Shown piece by piece: positions 34,725 to 42,158 of a stretch of DNA of 56,899 nt. The DNA is from Bacteroidota bacterium. GTDB taxonomy: Bacteria; Bacteroidota; Bacteroidia; Sphingobacteriales; Sphingobacteriaceae. Within the stretch, counting starts at the first letter, position 1. The number at the start of each line of letters is the position of its first letter. A model generated the notes under the pieces. The model was given only the letters and a program-made list of their open reading frames with translations. It did no database searches and was not told the origin of the DNA. The translations under genes and the position numbers were made by a program. The stretch lies in assembly GCA_013286325.1 (NCBI GenBank), contig JABDFZ010000008.1:1-56899 (forward strand), given 5' to 3'.

Positions 34725-37004
34725 TTATAACTTTCCCGTCCTTGAGGGAATAGTGTCTGATATATAATTAAAACTTTGTGTTTGGTCGCCAATCTGGATC
34801 TTAAACTCCCCTGCTTCTGTTACGGTTTTACTTACATCATTAACAAAAGCCAGGTCTTTTGAGGTTATTTTAAAGGTTACAGTTTGGGTCTCACCAGGTT
34901 TAAGATCTATTTTATCATAAGCCCTTAACCGTTTGTAATCAGGTGCAATACTTGCATACAGTTGGCTCGTGTAAAGCAGAACAGATTCTTTCCCCTCACG
35001 CTGACCTGTGTTTTTAACATCAACGGTAACTGTTAACATTTCACTTTCTTTCAAATCAGGTTTACTTAAATGCAGATTGCTGTAGCTAAAAGTAGTATAG
35101 CTTAATCCAAAGCCAAACTCATATAACGGATTATAACCATGCTTGTCATCAGGGTTACCATTTTCCAGGTTTTTGCGATAATAGTTGTTCAACGAATTGG
35201 TATACTGCGGATAAGTAAACGGCAACCTGCCTGATGGGTTTGCATCGCCAAAAAGTATGCTTGCCAATGCATCCCCGCCTTCGTTTCCTGAAAGATAGGT
35301 CATTACTGTAGCGGCCGATTGTTTTTCTGCCTGTGTAACAATCCGTGGCCTTCCTTCAGCTAAAACTAAAATTATGGGTTTGCCAGTTTTAGCAAGTTCC
35401 ATTGCCAGTTCGGTTTGTGCCCACGGAAGGCTTAAGTCATCAATATTACCAACATTTTCTGTGTAAGACAATTCGCCTAAACATAGCACAATAACGTCAG
35501 CATTTTTAGCAGCCTTTACTGCATCATTCACTTTCTGTAAACTATCAAAAGCTGCACCAGGCTCATAGCTTACATTGTCTTTCCCTATTTTTTGCTGAAT
35601 AGCTTCTAAAATAGTGTTTTTATTAGCCGCAAATGAGTCCGATTGTTCTCCCTGCCATGTATAACTCCATCCCCCATCCAGTGCCCGCATGGTATTGGCA
35701 GTAGGGCCTGTAACCAATACTTTTATGCCTTTTTTAAGTGGAAGGATATTGTTATTGTTCTTTAACAATGTAATAGCTTCAGTAGCTGCCTGAACGCTTA
35801 CCTGTTTAAACTCATCCGAGCCAAATTTTGGATAATCATCAGGGTTGCCAACAGGACGTTCGAATAAACCTAGCTGATATTTTACTTTTAAAATGCGATG
35901 AACCGCTTCGTTGATACGGCTCATTGATACTTTATTTTCATGTACCAATTCAATTAAATAATTATAAAAACTGTATTCGTAAGGTACCATACTCATATCA
36001 ATGCCGGCATTTACAGCTATCATTACAGCATCTTTTTGCGTAGCTGCTATGTGATGGCGATCATGCAGATATTCAATATCCCGCCAGTCGGTTACTGCAA
36101 TACCATCAAAGTGCAGCTCTCCGCGTAAAACATCAGTAAGCATATATTTACTGGCATGTAATGGCACCCCGTTTATCTCGCCGGAGTTGATCATTATTGT
36201 CCTTGCCCCTGCTTTAACAGCTTCGGCAAATGGCGGCAAAAAGTATTCGCGCATATAACGGTCCGGGATCCAGGCTGGGGTACGGTCCTTACCGCTCAAT
36301 GGGTCGCCATAGCCTAAATAATGTTTCATACAGGCAGCAACATGGTATTTATCGCCTACATCATTTCCTTGATAGCCCTTTATAATTGATGCCCCCATTG
36401 TTTTTATTAAGTAAGGGTCTTCACCAAATGTCTCATAAATTCGCGGCCATAAGGGCGACTTTCCTAAATCCAATACTGGCGAATAATTCCATGGAATATA
36501 ACTTGCGCGGGTTTCATAGGCAGTTATCTCTCCTGCTTTGTAAGCAATATCTTTATTAAAAGTTGCTGCCATGGCAATTTCTTGTGGAAACAAAGTGCTT
36601 CCGGTAGTATAAGTAACGCCATGAATAGCATCAATACCGTAAATCACCGGGATTTTTAACCTGTCCTGTGCAGCCTCTTGCTGTATGGTTGAGATCACCT
36701 CATACCAGTGCTTACGATCATAGGCATGGCCGCTCACATTTAAAATAGAACCAACATGGTACTTTAAAATAGCCTCCTTTATTTTTGCCGCATCAATTTG
36801 ATGTACACCGTTTTGCATGGTCGATACCACATCCGATGTTACTTCGGTCATCTGCCCTACTTTTTCTTCGAGGGTCATTTTAGCTATCAAGGCGTCTACC
36901 TTTTTGTCGATATCGCTTATCGGCGACTGGCTTTTTTTTGATTGTGCCGACAGCAACAGCACATTTAAGCATAACACGTTTACAATGATAAATATCCTTC
37001 TCAT
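34725..37004 (-). CDS. bglX: Periplasmic beta-glucosidase, GH3
   Basis: 759-aa exported GH3 enzyme that releases terminal beta-linked glucose (or xylose). Signal peptide, then N-terminal barrel with IPVIYGIDAIHGV and nucleophile Asp306 in GIAVTDWRDIEYL; the alpha/beta domain with ITLLKNNNNILPLKKG; and a C-terminal fibronectin type III-like domain (YEFGFGLSYTTFSYSNL onward). The domain order matches BglX. Encoded 44 bases downstream of the GH9 gene on the same strand, so the endo- and exo-acting enzymes form an operon suited to cello- or beta-glucan oligosaccharides. Confidence 0.94.
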   Translation of the reverse strand: MRRIFIIVNVLCLNVLLLSAQSKKSQSPISDIDKKVDALIAKMTLEEKVGQMTEVTSDVVSTMQNGVHQIDAAKIKEAILKYHVGSILNVSGHAYDRKHWYEVISTIQQEAAQDRLKIPVIYGIDAIHGVTYTTGSTLFPQEIAMAATFNKDIAYKAGEITAYETRASYIPWNYSPVLDLGKSPLWPRIYETFGEDPYLIKTMGASIIKGYQGNDVGDKYHVAACMKHYLGYGDPLSGKDRTPAWIPDRYMREYFLPPFAEAVKAGARTIMINSGEINGVPLHASKYMLTDVLRGELHFDGIAVTDWRDIEYLHDRHHIAATQKDAVMIAVNAGIDMSMVPYEYSFYNYLIELVHENKVSMSRINEAVHRILKVKYQLGLFERPVGNPDDYPKFGSDEFKQVSVQAATEAITLLKNNNNILPLKKGIKVLVTGPTANTMRALDGGWSYTWQGEQSDSFAANKNTILEAIQQKIGKDNVSYEPGAAFDSLQKVNDAVKAAKNADVIVLCLGELSYTENVGNIDDLSLPWAQTELAMELAKTGKPIILVLAEGRPRIVTQAEKQSAATVMTYLSGNEGGDALASILFGDANPSGRLPFTYPQYTNSLNNYYRKNLENGNPDDKHGYNPLYEFGFGLSYTTFSYSNLHLSKPDLKESEMLTVTVDVKNTGQREGKESVLLYTSQLYASIAPDYKRLRAYDKIDLKPGETQTVTFKITSKDLAFVNDVSKTVTEAGEFKIQIGDQTQSFNYISDTIPSRTGKL

Positions 37005-37048
37005 GATTTTATTGGTTTGGTTATAGTTATATCGGTTTATATAAATTC

Positions 37049-38851
37049 TTAATTCTTTTTTGTATTACTTAGCTGATTTTGAAGCGCTTCCATTGCATTT
37101 GCTAAATAAGCAAAAGGTGCATTCCAGTTAATAGCTATTTCGTTTACAGCATAAGCACGATCATCATCAATATATGCTTCATCAGGCACAGTGGATGGAA
37201 CCTTGATCTTATCCTGCATCCCTGGGTTAGCTCCTCCTACCATCAAACCCGGGATAGGATCAACAACACCATCAGCAACTGATGGCCTGTGGTGCGGATG
37301 CATGGGTGTTTTACTTCCATACCCGGTTATATACGAATACCCGGATGCATTACGGCCTAAAATATAATCAAGATTGGCAAGGGCATAACCCATGTATTTT
37401 TTATCCCCTGAAAGCTTATAAGCCTGTATTAATGCGACGCCTTCGTTTGCTGCCTCCGAATTACTTCCCCACCCAAAATGCCTGGCTGATTTTGTCATTA
37501 CAGTTTGATATGCGTTTTCATCAGCGCCATTTATAAGATCATCAGCAAAAGCTATCAGTTTTTTCTTAAGCTCTGGTAGTTCTTTTGGAGCGTTGTCACC
37601 AAAAGAACCATTGTTTTTTATTAATGTATAATACCCTAACAATCTCACCTGGCTCCAGGTGGGCACAGGCATATTGTCATCAGGGATTAACTTTACCGCA
37701 TTTAAATATTCAGGTTGTTGAGTAGTTACGAATAGTTCACAGGCTGCCCATATAAATTCATCGCTGAAATTGCGGTCGCCATAACCACCTGTCATAATTT
37801 TTGGACTGAACTTTTGATTTATCACATCCTGATTGTAAACAACATTCGGATTTTTAATTGCCCATCCCCATGCTTTGGTTGCCTGGTTTAAGCATGAATC
37901 TGCTAATCCGGGCAACTGCGTTGGAAATTCACTAAAAATCCTGCTTGCCTGTGCCATAACAGCGGCAAAATCGAGCGTTGCAGCAGTCCCTTTCTGCACA
38001 ACATAGCGTGGCTCTGTACCTTTATCAGGCATTTCCATTTTATCAAATTCGGCATTCGTAAGCTTGTGATAAACTCCACCGTCATTGGGGTCCTGCATGG
38101 TAAGCATCCAGCGCAGGTTCCAAAGCACTTCGTCTAACACATCAGGAATATTATTTCCACTTTCGGGGATATTTAGCTTAACAGTTTTCATATAAGCTGG
38201 AAAGTCCTCATATAATGATAACAAGGTACTTGTACTGATCCCGCTGTTTACAATGTACTTGTTATAATCACCTGCATCATACCAGCCGCGTGGGGATGAA
38301 ATAGATGTACCTGCCGGGCGCATTTCACTTGCCGCCGAAGGATGGATCAATACATTAGTATCCGGATGCCCTTCTGCCCTGCTCCACTTACCAGCGTATT
38401 TCTCTTTAAGCGGAATAGAGGCACGCATAAAATAATAAGCTTTTATACTTGCTGCAGCAACATTACGATGTACCGACTGCTTAATTTCAAAAGGATATGA
38501 ATAGCCGGACCCAGGCACATATAATCGGTATTTACCTGGAATGTTAAATGTAGTAAAATCGGCGGTGCCTGTAAATTGGTTATTTAAACCCGGTTTTACA
38601 GAGCTTTTTATTTTTCCTGTAAATACATTTTTCTTAGCTATAGTTTGAATATAAAAGATATTGGCTTTGCTGTTTAAAACAATGCCGGTTTTTGATGCAT
38701 CTGGGTAAAAACCAATTTGGTTTAAACGAATATTTACACCTTCATCTAAACTTGGCTGTTGCGAAAAAGCTGGCATTACAGCAAGCATAACAATAGCTGT
38801 AAGCACGCATGCGCCGCACATAACATGGTTACATAAATATTTAGCTTTCAT
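37049..38851 (-). CDS. Endoglucanase-like glycoside hydrolase, GH9 with N-terminal Ig-like domain
   Basis: 600-aa exported inverting enzyme acting on cellulose or mixed-linkage beta-glucan. Signal peptide to about 30, CelD_N Ig-like domain at about 38-125 (IRLNQIGFYPDASK), then the (alpha/alpha)6 barrel. Catalytic base residues Asp192 and Asp195 are in WYDAGDYNKY; the HHRPSVADG loop is present; the acid Glu571 is in AYAVNEIAINWNAP. All key residues are intact. First gene of the GH9-GH3 unit; the 220-base upstream region is AT-rich without an obvious TAnnTTTG box. Confidence 0.94.
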   Translation of the reverse strand: MKAKYLCNHVMCGACVLTAIVMLAVMPAFSQQPSLDEGVNIRLNQIGFYPDASKTGIVLNSKANIFYIQTIAKKNVFTGKIKSSVKPGLNNQFTGTADFTTFNIPGKYRLYVPGSGYSYPFEIKQSVHRNVAAASIKAYYFMRASIPLKEKYAGKWSRAEGHPDTNVLIHPSAASEMRPAGTSISSPRGWYDAGDYNKYIVNSGISTSTLLSLYEDFPAYMKTVKLNIPESGNNIPDVLDEVLWNLRWMLTMQDPNDGGVYHKLTNAEFDKMEMPDKGTEPRYVVQKGTAATLDFAAVMAQASRIFSEFPTQLPGLADSCLNQATKAWGWAIKNPNVVYNQDVINQKFSPKIMTGGYGDRNFSDEFIWAACELFVTTQQPEYLNAVKLIPDDNMPVPTWSQVRLLGYYTLIKNNGSFGDNAPKELPELKKKLIAFADDLINGADENAYQTVMTKSARHFGWGSNSEAANEGVALIQAYKLSGDKKYMGYALANLDYILGRNASGYSYITGYGSKTPMHPHHRPSVADGVVDPIPGLMVGGANPGMQDKIKVPSTVPDEAYIDDDRAYAVNEIAINWNAPFAYLANAMEALQNQLSNTKKN

Positions 38852-38972
38852 TAAAACGGATTGTATTATAGGTTACAATTAGTCTATAAAGATATGTGTA
38901 ACTTATACAATAAGTATAATACTAAATTGACAAATAGCTATAAAAATATAATACTAAACCTGCATGCTTGCG

Positions 38973-39036
38973 GAAATAACACCCACAAGCATCATTGTAT
39001 AAAACAAAAGGCCTGCCTTTTTGAGGCAGACCTTTT
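38973..39036 (-). terminator. Terminator of the outer-membrane barrel gene plus second hairpin
   Basis: On the minus strand, AAAAGGTCTGCCT pairs with AGGCAGGCCTTTT (39006-39036, 12 of 13 pairs) and is followed by a T-rich run: a canonical terminator for the gene ending at 39072. A further stem-loop with arms ATGCTTG and CAAGCAT lies just beyond it, toward the GH9 gene. Confidence 0.7.
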
Positions 39037-39071
39037 AATAAATTGAAGGTCGGTTATTGTATTCTGATCGG

Positions 39072-39665
39072 TTATATTTTAATTAAAGGCACAGCGAGGC
39101 TTAAATTGAACAGGCTAACCCTGGTATGCGAGTCTCCAAATGTTTGTTTAGTAAGTCCGCCTTCATAACGCAGATCAATAGAGATGTTTCTAATATCAAG
39201 GCCTGCACCTAATACCCATGCAAAGTTTTGATCTTTATAATCTAGCGATGTTGCATTGCCAATAGCTGTACTGAAACTCTGATTTTTATTGATGGCAAAT
39301 GATACCAGCGGGCCGGTATAAAAACGGGCGCCCAATCCAAAGGCTCCAACTTTACCACCCAATAAAAGAGGAAGATCAATACTGGTAAATTTGGCCTTTA
39401 CATTGGTACCATTGTCAGAGATCTCAACATTTTTTGAAGTTACATAAAGCTCAGGTTGAAAGTTAAAACCTAATGCCCCAACCCTCGCCCATAAACCGCC
39501 CAAATAGCCTGCACGGTTACTGCTGTTAAATGTTGAACCGGAATAATTAAGCTTTGAAAGGTTTATCCCGCCTTTAATACCTAATTGAAAAGAAGGTATA
39601 ACCTGGGCATTCGAATACGTTATAGCCGCTGCAATAATAGCTATGGTGATAAAAAGTTTTTTCAT
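39072..39665 (-). CDS. Outer-membrane beta-barrel protein (PorT/OMP_b-brl_2 type)
   Basis: 197 aa with a clear signal peptide (LFITIAIIAAAITYSNAQ) and eight or so amphipathic strands alternating hydrophobic residues and glycine (FQLGIKGGINLSKLNYSG, FNFQPELYVTS, NFAWVLGAGLDI, ISIDLRYEGGL). The last strand ends VPLIKI. This small-barrel family is abundant in Bacteroidota; function is generally unknown. It lies downstream of the TolC gene but is separated by a hairpin, so it is probably a separate unit. Confidence 0.85.
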   Translation of the reverse strand: MKKLFITIAIIAAAITYSNAQVIPSFQLGIKGGINLSKLNYSGSTFNSSNRAGYLGGLWARVGALGFNFQPELYVTSKNVEISDNGTNVKAKFTSIDLPLLLGGKVGAFGLGARFYTGPLVSFAINKNQSFSTAIGNATSLDYKDQNFAWVLGAGLDIRNISIDLRYEGGLTKQTFGDSHTRVSLFNLSLAVPLIKI

Positions 39666-39708
39666 GTTGAGTCGAGGAATTTAATTAAGGGATACCCTAT
39701 AATTAGCA

Positions 39709-39749
39709 ATATCCCGCTTACATTATATCAAATAAGGTAAACGGGATAT
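39709..39749 (-). terminator. Stem-loop downstream of the TolC gene
   Basis: ATATCCCGCTTAC (39709-39721) pairs with GTAAACGGGATAT (39737-39749), 12 of 13. It lies 62 bases beyond the TolC stop codon and 44 before the barrel start; terminator or attenuator. Confidence 0.5.
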
Positions 39750-39811
39750 CGGGATAAAATCTGGAATAAAATTAGGACAAATTTTATTAATCCAAAAAAA
39801 TAATAGAAAAT

Positions 39812-41146
39812 TTAGAAGGTCAATTGTCCACGGTAATAATCCAATATTTTAGTACGGATCAAATAGTCGTAACGGGCATTAATTAAATTAGTGTTAGCCG
39901 CATCCAGATTGTTTTTTGCTATTATAAACAGGTCGGAAGTAATTACACCACTGTCAAATTTGGCCTTTGTAGCATCGTATGATGCTTTGTAAGTATCAAC
40001 CTGGCTGGTAAGCACCTGTAAACGGTCATATGCATTGGCCATATTTGCATGAGCCTGCTCAATCTGTTGTTTAAGCTGAACCTGAGTGTTATCGTTATTA
40101 CTTTGCGCATCTCTCAAATCCAGTTTTGCAAGTTTAATATTGTTACGATTTTGAAAATAATTTAATATCGGAACAGATAAATTTAAGCTTGGGCCATAAT
40201 ATTTATTCTCCCTGAATTGCGTAGCAAAACTCCCCGGAGAATTGTTTGCATAACTGGTTTGATAATTACCGCTAAGCGATAAAGTTGGGTATAATTTGCC
40301 TTTCGCAACTTGGACTTCTTTTTCAGCAGCTTTAACACGGAAATCCGCCGCTTTAACCAAAGCTAAATTAGTTAATGCTGCAGAGTATATCTCATCAGGT
40401 GTTTGGCCATACACATTAGGTGTTTGGCTGGCATTAAGCCTTTGCAATTTAATATCCTTTTTAAAAGGCACATTCATAGCTTCCAGCAGGTTTATCTTGG
40501 CTGTTAAAACAGCAGTTTTGGCATTGTAAACATTTATCTGATCGTTATCATGTATGCCTTTTATGTTATAATAATCTGCTGGTGCTACATTACCTGCGTT
40601 ATTAAGTATTGTTTCACGGTCAAGATTCACCTTCGATGCATCAAATTGCAAATTAGCTTGTGTAAGCTGATCTTCGCTGTTTAAAACAACAAAGTATAAT
40701 GCAATTATATTTAAAGTGGTTTCATCCTTTACCTGTTGAAAATCCATTCTACCTGCCTGGTAGGCTAATGAATTTTGTTTAATGGTATTAATAGCGCTTA
40801 AACCGTTAAATAACAAAAGGTTGCTGCCTAATGAAAAGCTTGCCGACCTGGTTTGTGCAGCATCCACTATCACCCCGGTATTATTTGTAGCGCGGCCAAA
40901 ACTTATGCCGTAAGATGCATTACCATTTAAGGTAGGTAACAAATTTTCTCTTGCCTGTTTCCAATAAACCTGGTCGCGCTCCATTTGGGTTGCGCTCTTT
41001 TTAACGTCGAGGTTATTTTTTACAGCTATATCAACGCATTGTTGCAGGGTTAAAACACTATCCTGTAATTGGGTTTGCAGTTGGGCCTTTGTAAGTACAG
41101 TTACTGATGATAATAAAAGTAGTAATGATATTTTTCTAAAAAACAT
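39812..41146 (-). CDS. TolC-family outer-membrane efflux protein
   Basis: 444-aa trimeric outer-membrane channel subunit. Signal peptide (ISLLLLLSSVTVLTKA), then two OEP repeats made of long helices and barrel strands; LQQCVDIAVKNNLDVKKS opens repeat one and NNIKLAKLDLRDAQSNN belongs to the second helical hairpin. The C-terminus is LDYYRGQLTF. It lies 24 bases downstream of the ABC ATPase gene, same strand. This gives the exit duct for the adjacent MacB-type permeases; the periplasmic adaptor (HlyD/MacA) is missing from the window. Confidence 0.94.
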   Translation of the reverse strand: MFFRKISLLLLLSSVTVLTKAQLQTQLQDSVLTLQQCVDIAVKNNLDVKKSATQMERDQVYWKQARENLLPTLNGNASYGISFGRATNNTGVIVDAAQTRSASFSLGSNLLLFNGLSAINTIKQNSLAYQAGRMDFQQVKDETTLNIIALYFVVLNSEDQLTQANLQFDASKVNLDRETILNNAGNVAPADYYNIKGIHDNDQINVYNAKTAVLTAKINLLEAMNVPFKKDIKLQRLNASQTPNVYGQTPDEIYSAALTNLALVKAADFRVKAAEKEVQVAKGKLYPTLSLSGNYQTSYANNSPGSFATQFRENKYYGPSLNLSVPILNYFQNRNNIKLAKLDLRDAQSNNDNTQVQLKQQIEQAHANMANAYDRLQVLTSQVDTYKASYDATKAKFDSGVITSDLFIIAKNNLDAANTNLINARYDYLIRTKILDYYRGQLTF

Positions 41147-41170
41147 GATCTGGTGATATTTATCTTACGG

Positions 41171-41848
41171 TTAGAACTTTCTTGATGATTCTACTCTGCC
41201 GTCTAAAAGGTTAATAATTCGGGATCCGTATTCGGCATTTTTTTCAGAGTGTGTTACTTGTATGATGGTAACCCCGTCTTCCTTATTCAGCTTACGGAAA
41301 AGTTCCATTATCTCTTCGCCCTGTTTGGAGTTTAAGTTACCTGTTGGCTCATCGGCTAATAATAATTTTGGCTTGGCAATTAAAGCACGGGCAATACCAA
41401 CCAGTTGTTGTTGCCCACCTGATAATTGTGCAGGGAAAAGATCTTTTTTGCCAACTATCTGGAAACGGTCGAGCATGTCGGCTACCATAGCCTTACGTTC
41501 GGTACCTTTAAAATCCTGATAAATTAATGGCGTTTCTATGTTCTCATAAACAGTAAGCTCGTCAATTAAGTGATAAGCCTGGAAAACAAAGCCAATATAT
41601 TGCTTATATAACGCTGAACGTTGTTTGTCTTTAAGCTGATGTACGGCGTTCCCTACAAAGTAGTGGTATCCTTCCGATGGTTCATCAAGCATACCAATAA
41701 CATTTAATAATGTTGATTTGCCCGAACCTGACGGACCCATAATGGAAATAAATTCGCCTTCGTCTACCTCAAGGTTAATATCGTTAAGAACAAAATTCTT
41801 GTTGCCGCCTACCTGGTAGTATTTTGAAATATGCTGAAGTGATAACAT
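41171..41848 (-). CDS. ABC transporter ATPase, MacB/LolD type
   Basis: 225-aa ATPase subunit that powers type VII ABC (MacB/LolD/FtsE) permeases. Walker A GPSGSGKST at 38-46, Q-loop FVFQAYHLI near 88, signature LSGGQQQ at 142-148, Walker B LLLADEPTGNLNSK with Asp166/Glu167, and switch His in VTHSEKNAEYGSRI. The residue following QQQ is Leu (QQQLVGIARAL) where Arg is usual. It is the only ATPase in the 18-kb cluster, so it must serve several permeases if they are all active. Co-transcribed with TolC. Confidence 0.95.
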   Translation of the reverse strand: MLSLQHISKYYQVGGNKNFVLNDINLEVDEGEFISIMGPSGSGKSTLLNVIGMLDEPSEGYHYFVGNAVHQLKDKQRSALYKQYIGFVFQAYHLIDELTVYENIETPLIYQDFKGTERKAMVADMLDRFQIVGKKDLFPAQLSGGQQQLVGIARALIAKPKLLLADEPTGNLNSKQGEEIMELFRKLNKEDGVTIIQVTHSEKNAEYGSRIINLLDGRVESSRKF

Positions 41849-42157
41849 TTGTTAATTATTGAATTAGTTAGTTATTGAATTAATGAGTTGCTAATTTATT
41901 AAATAAGTATTTGAATTAACTATAGCATTCCCACATTCTGGCACATAGGTATCAATAACATACCAAACTTTTAATTTACTATATATCAGCTTATTATATA
42001 TTAAACTTTAGGTAAAAACTGTTCGATTATGTAACATGGGGCGTACGGTTATGATACAGATTAGTTAATTAGAGGATAGTGATTAGAGACCGGAGGTTAT
42101 AGACTAGGTAAGGATGCCCTATCTTTTATACCTAACCTCTGGTCTCTAATTAACTGA
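41849..42157. other. 309-base gap between the ATPase gene and permease 1
   Basis: From the ATPase start outward it holds: an AT-rich leader with loosely 7-nt-spaced GAATTAG/TTAGTTA units (41860-41915), a region able to hold the promoter, a 40-bp element shared with the permease operon (42020-42059), and an inverted heptad array (42063-42158) ending at the permease 1 stop codon. Confidence 0.6.
42020..42059 (-). promoter_or_regulatory. 40-bp element shared by two ABC-cluster operons, copy 1
   Basis: Gapless alignment with 52122-52161 gives 29 of 40 identical bases; the best-conserved core is GTACG followed two bases later by TGATACAG's neighbourhood. It lies 171-211 bases upstream of the ATPase ATG. 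Same orientation relative to the downstream operon as copy 2, so an activator site is a reasonable inference. Confidence 0.6.
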
Positions 42158-42158
42158 T
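42063..42158. repeat. Heptad intergenic array after permease 1, strong hairpin
   Basis: The left arm reads ATTAGAG, GATAGTG, ATTAGAG, ACCGGAG, GTTATAG. The right arm (42131-42158) has TAACCTC, TGGTCTC, TAATTAA, CTGATCA. The 18 bases at 42082-42099 pair with 42133-42150 with a single wobble. On the minus strand the array starts at the permease 1 TGA and would end transcription of the four-permease run. Confidence 0.75.

Noticed and set aside
41948..41971. Possible sigma-54 promoter (minus strand TTTGGTAT...) upstream of the ATPase gene, and a similar TTTGGTAT upstream of permease 4
   Set aside because: The -24-like GG is present but the -12 GC is missing and the spacing is off in both, so it cannot be supported without a consensus from more operons.
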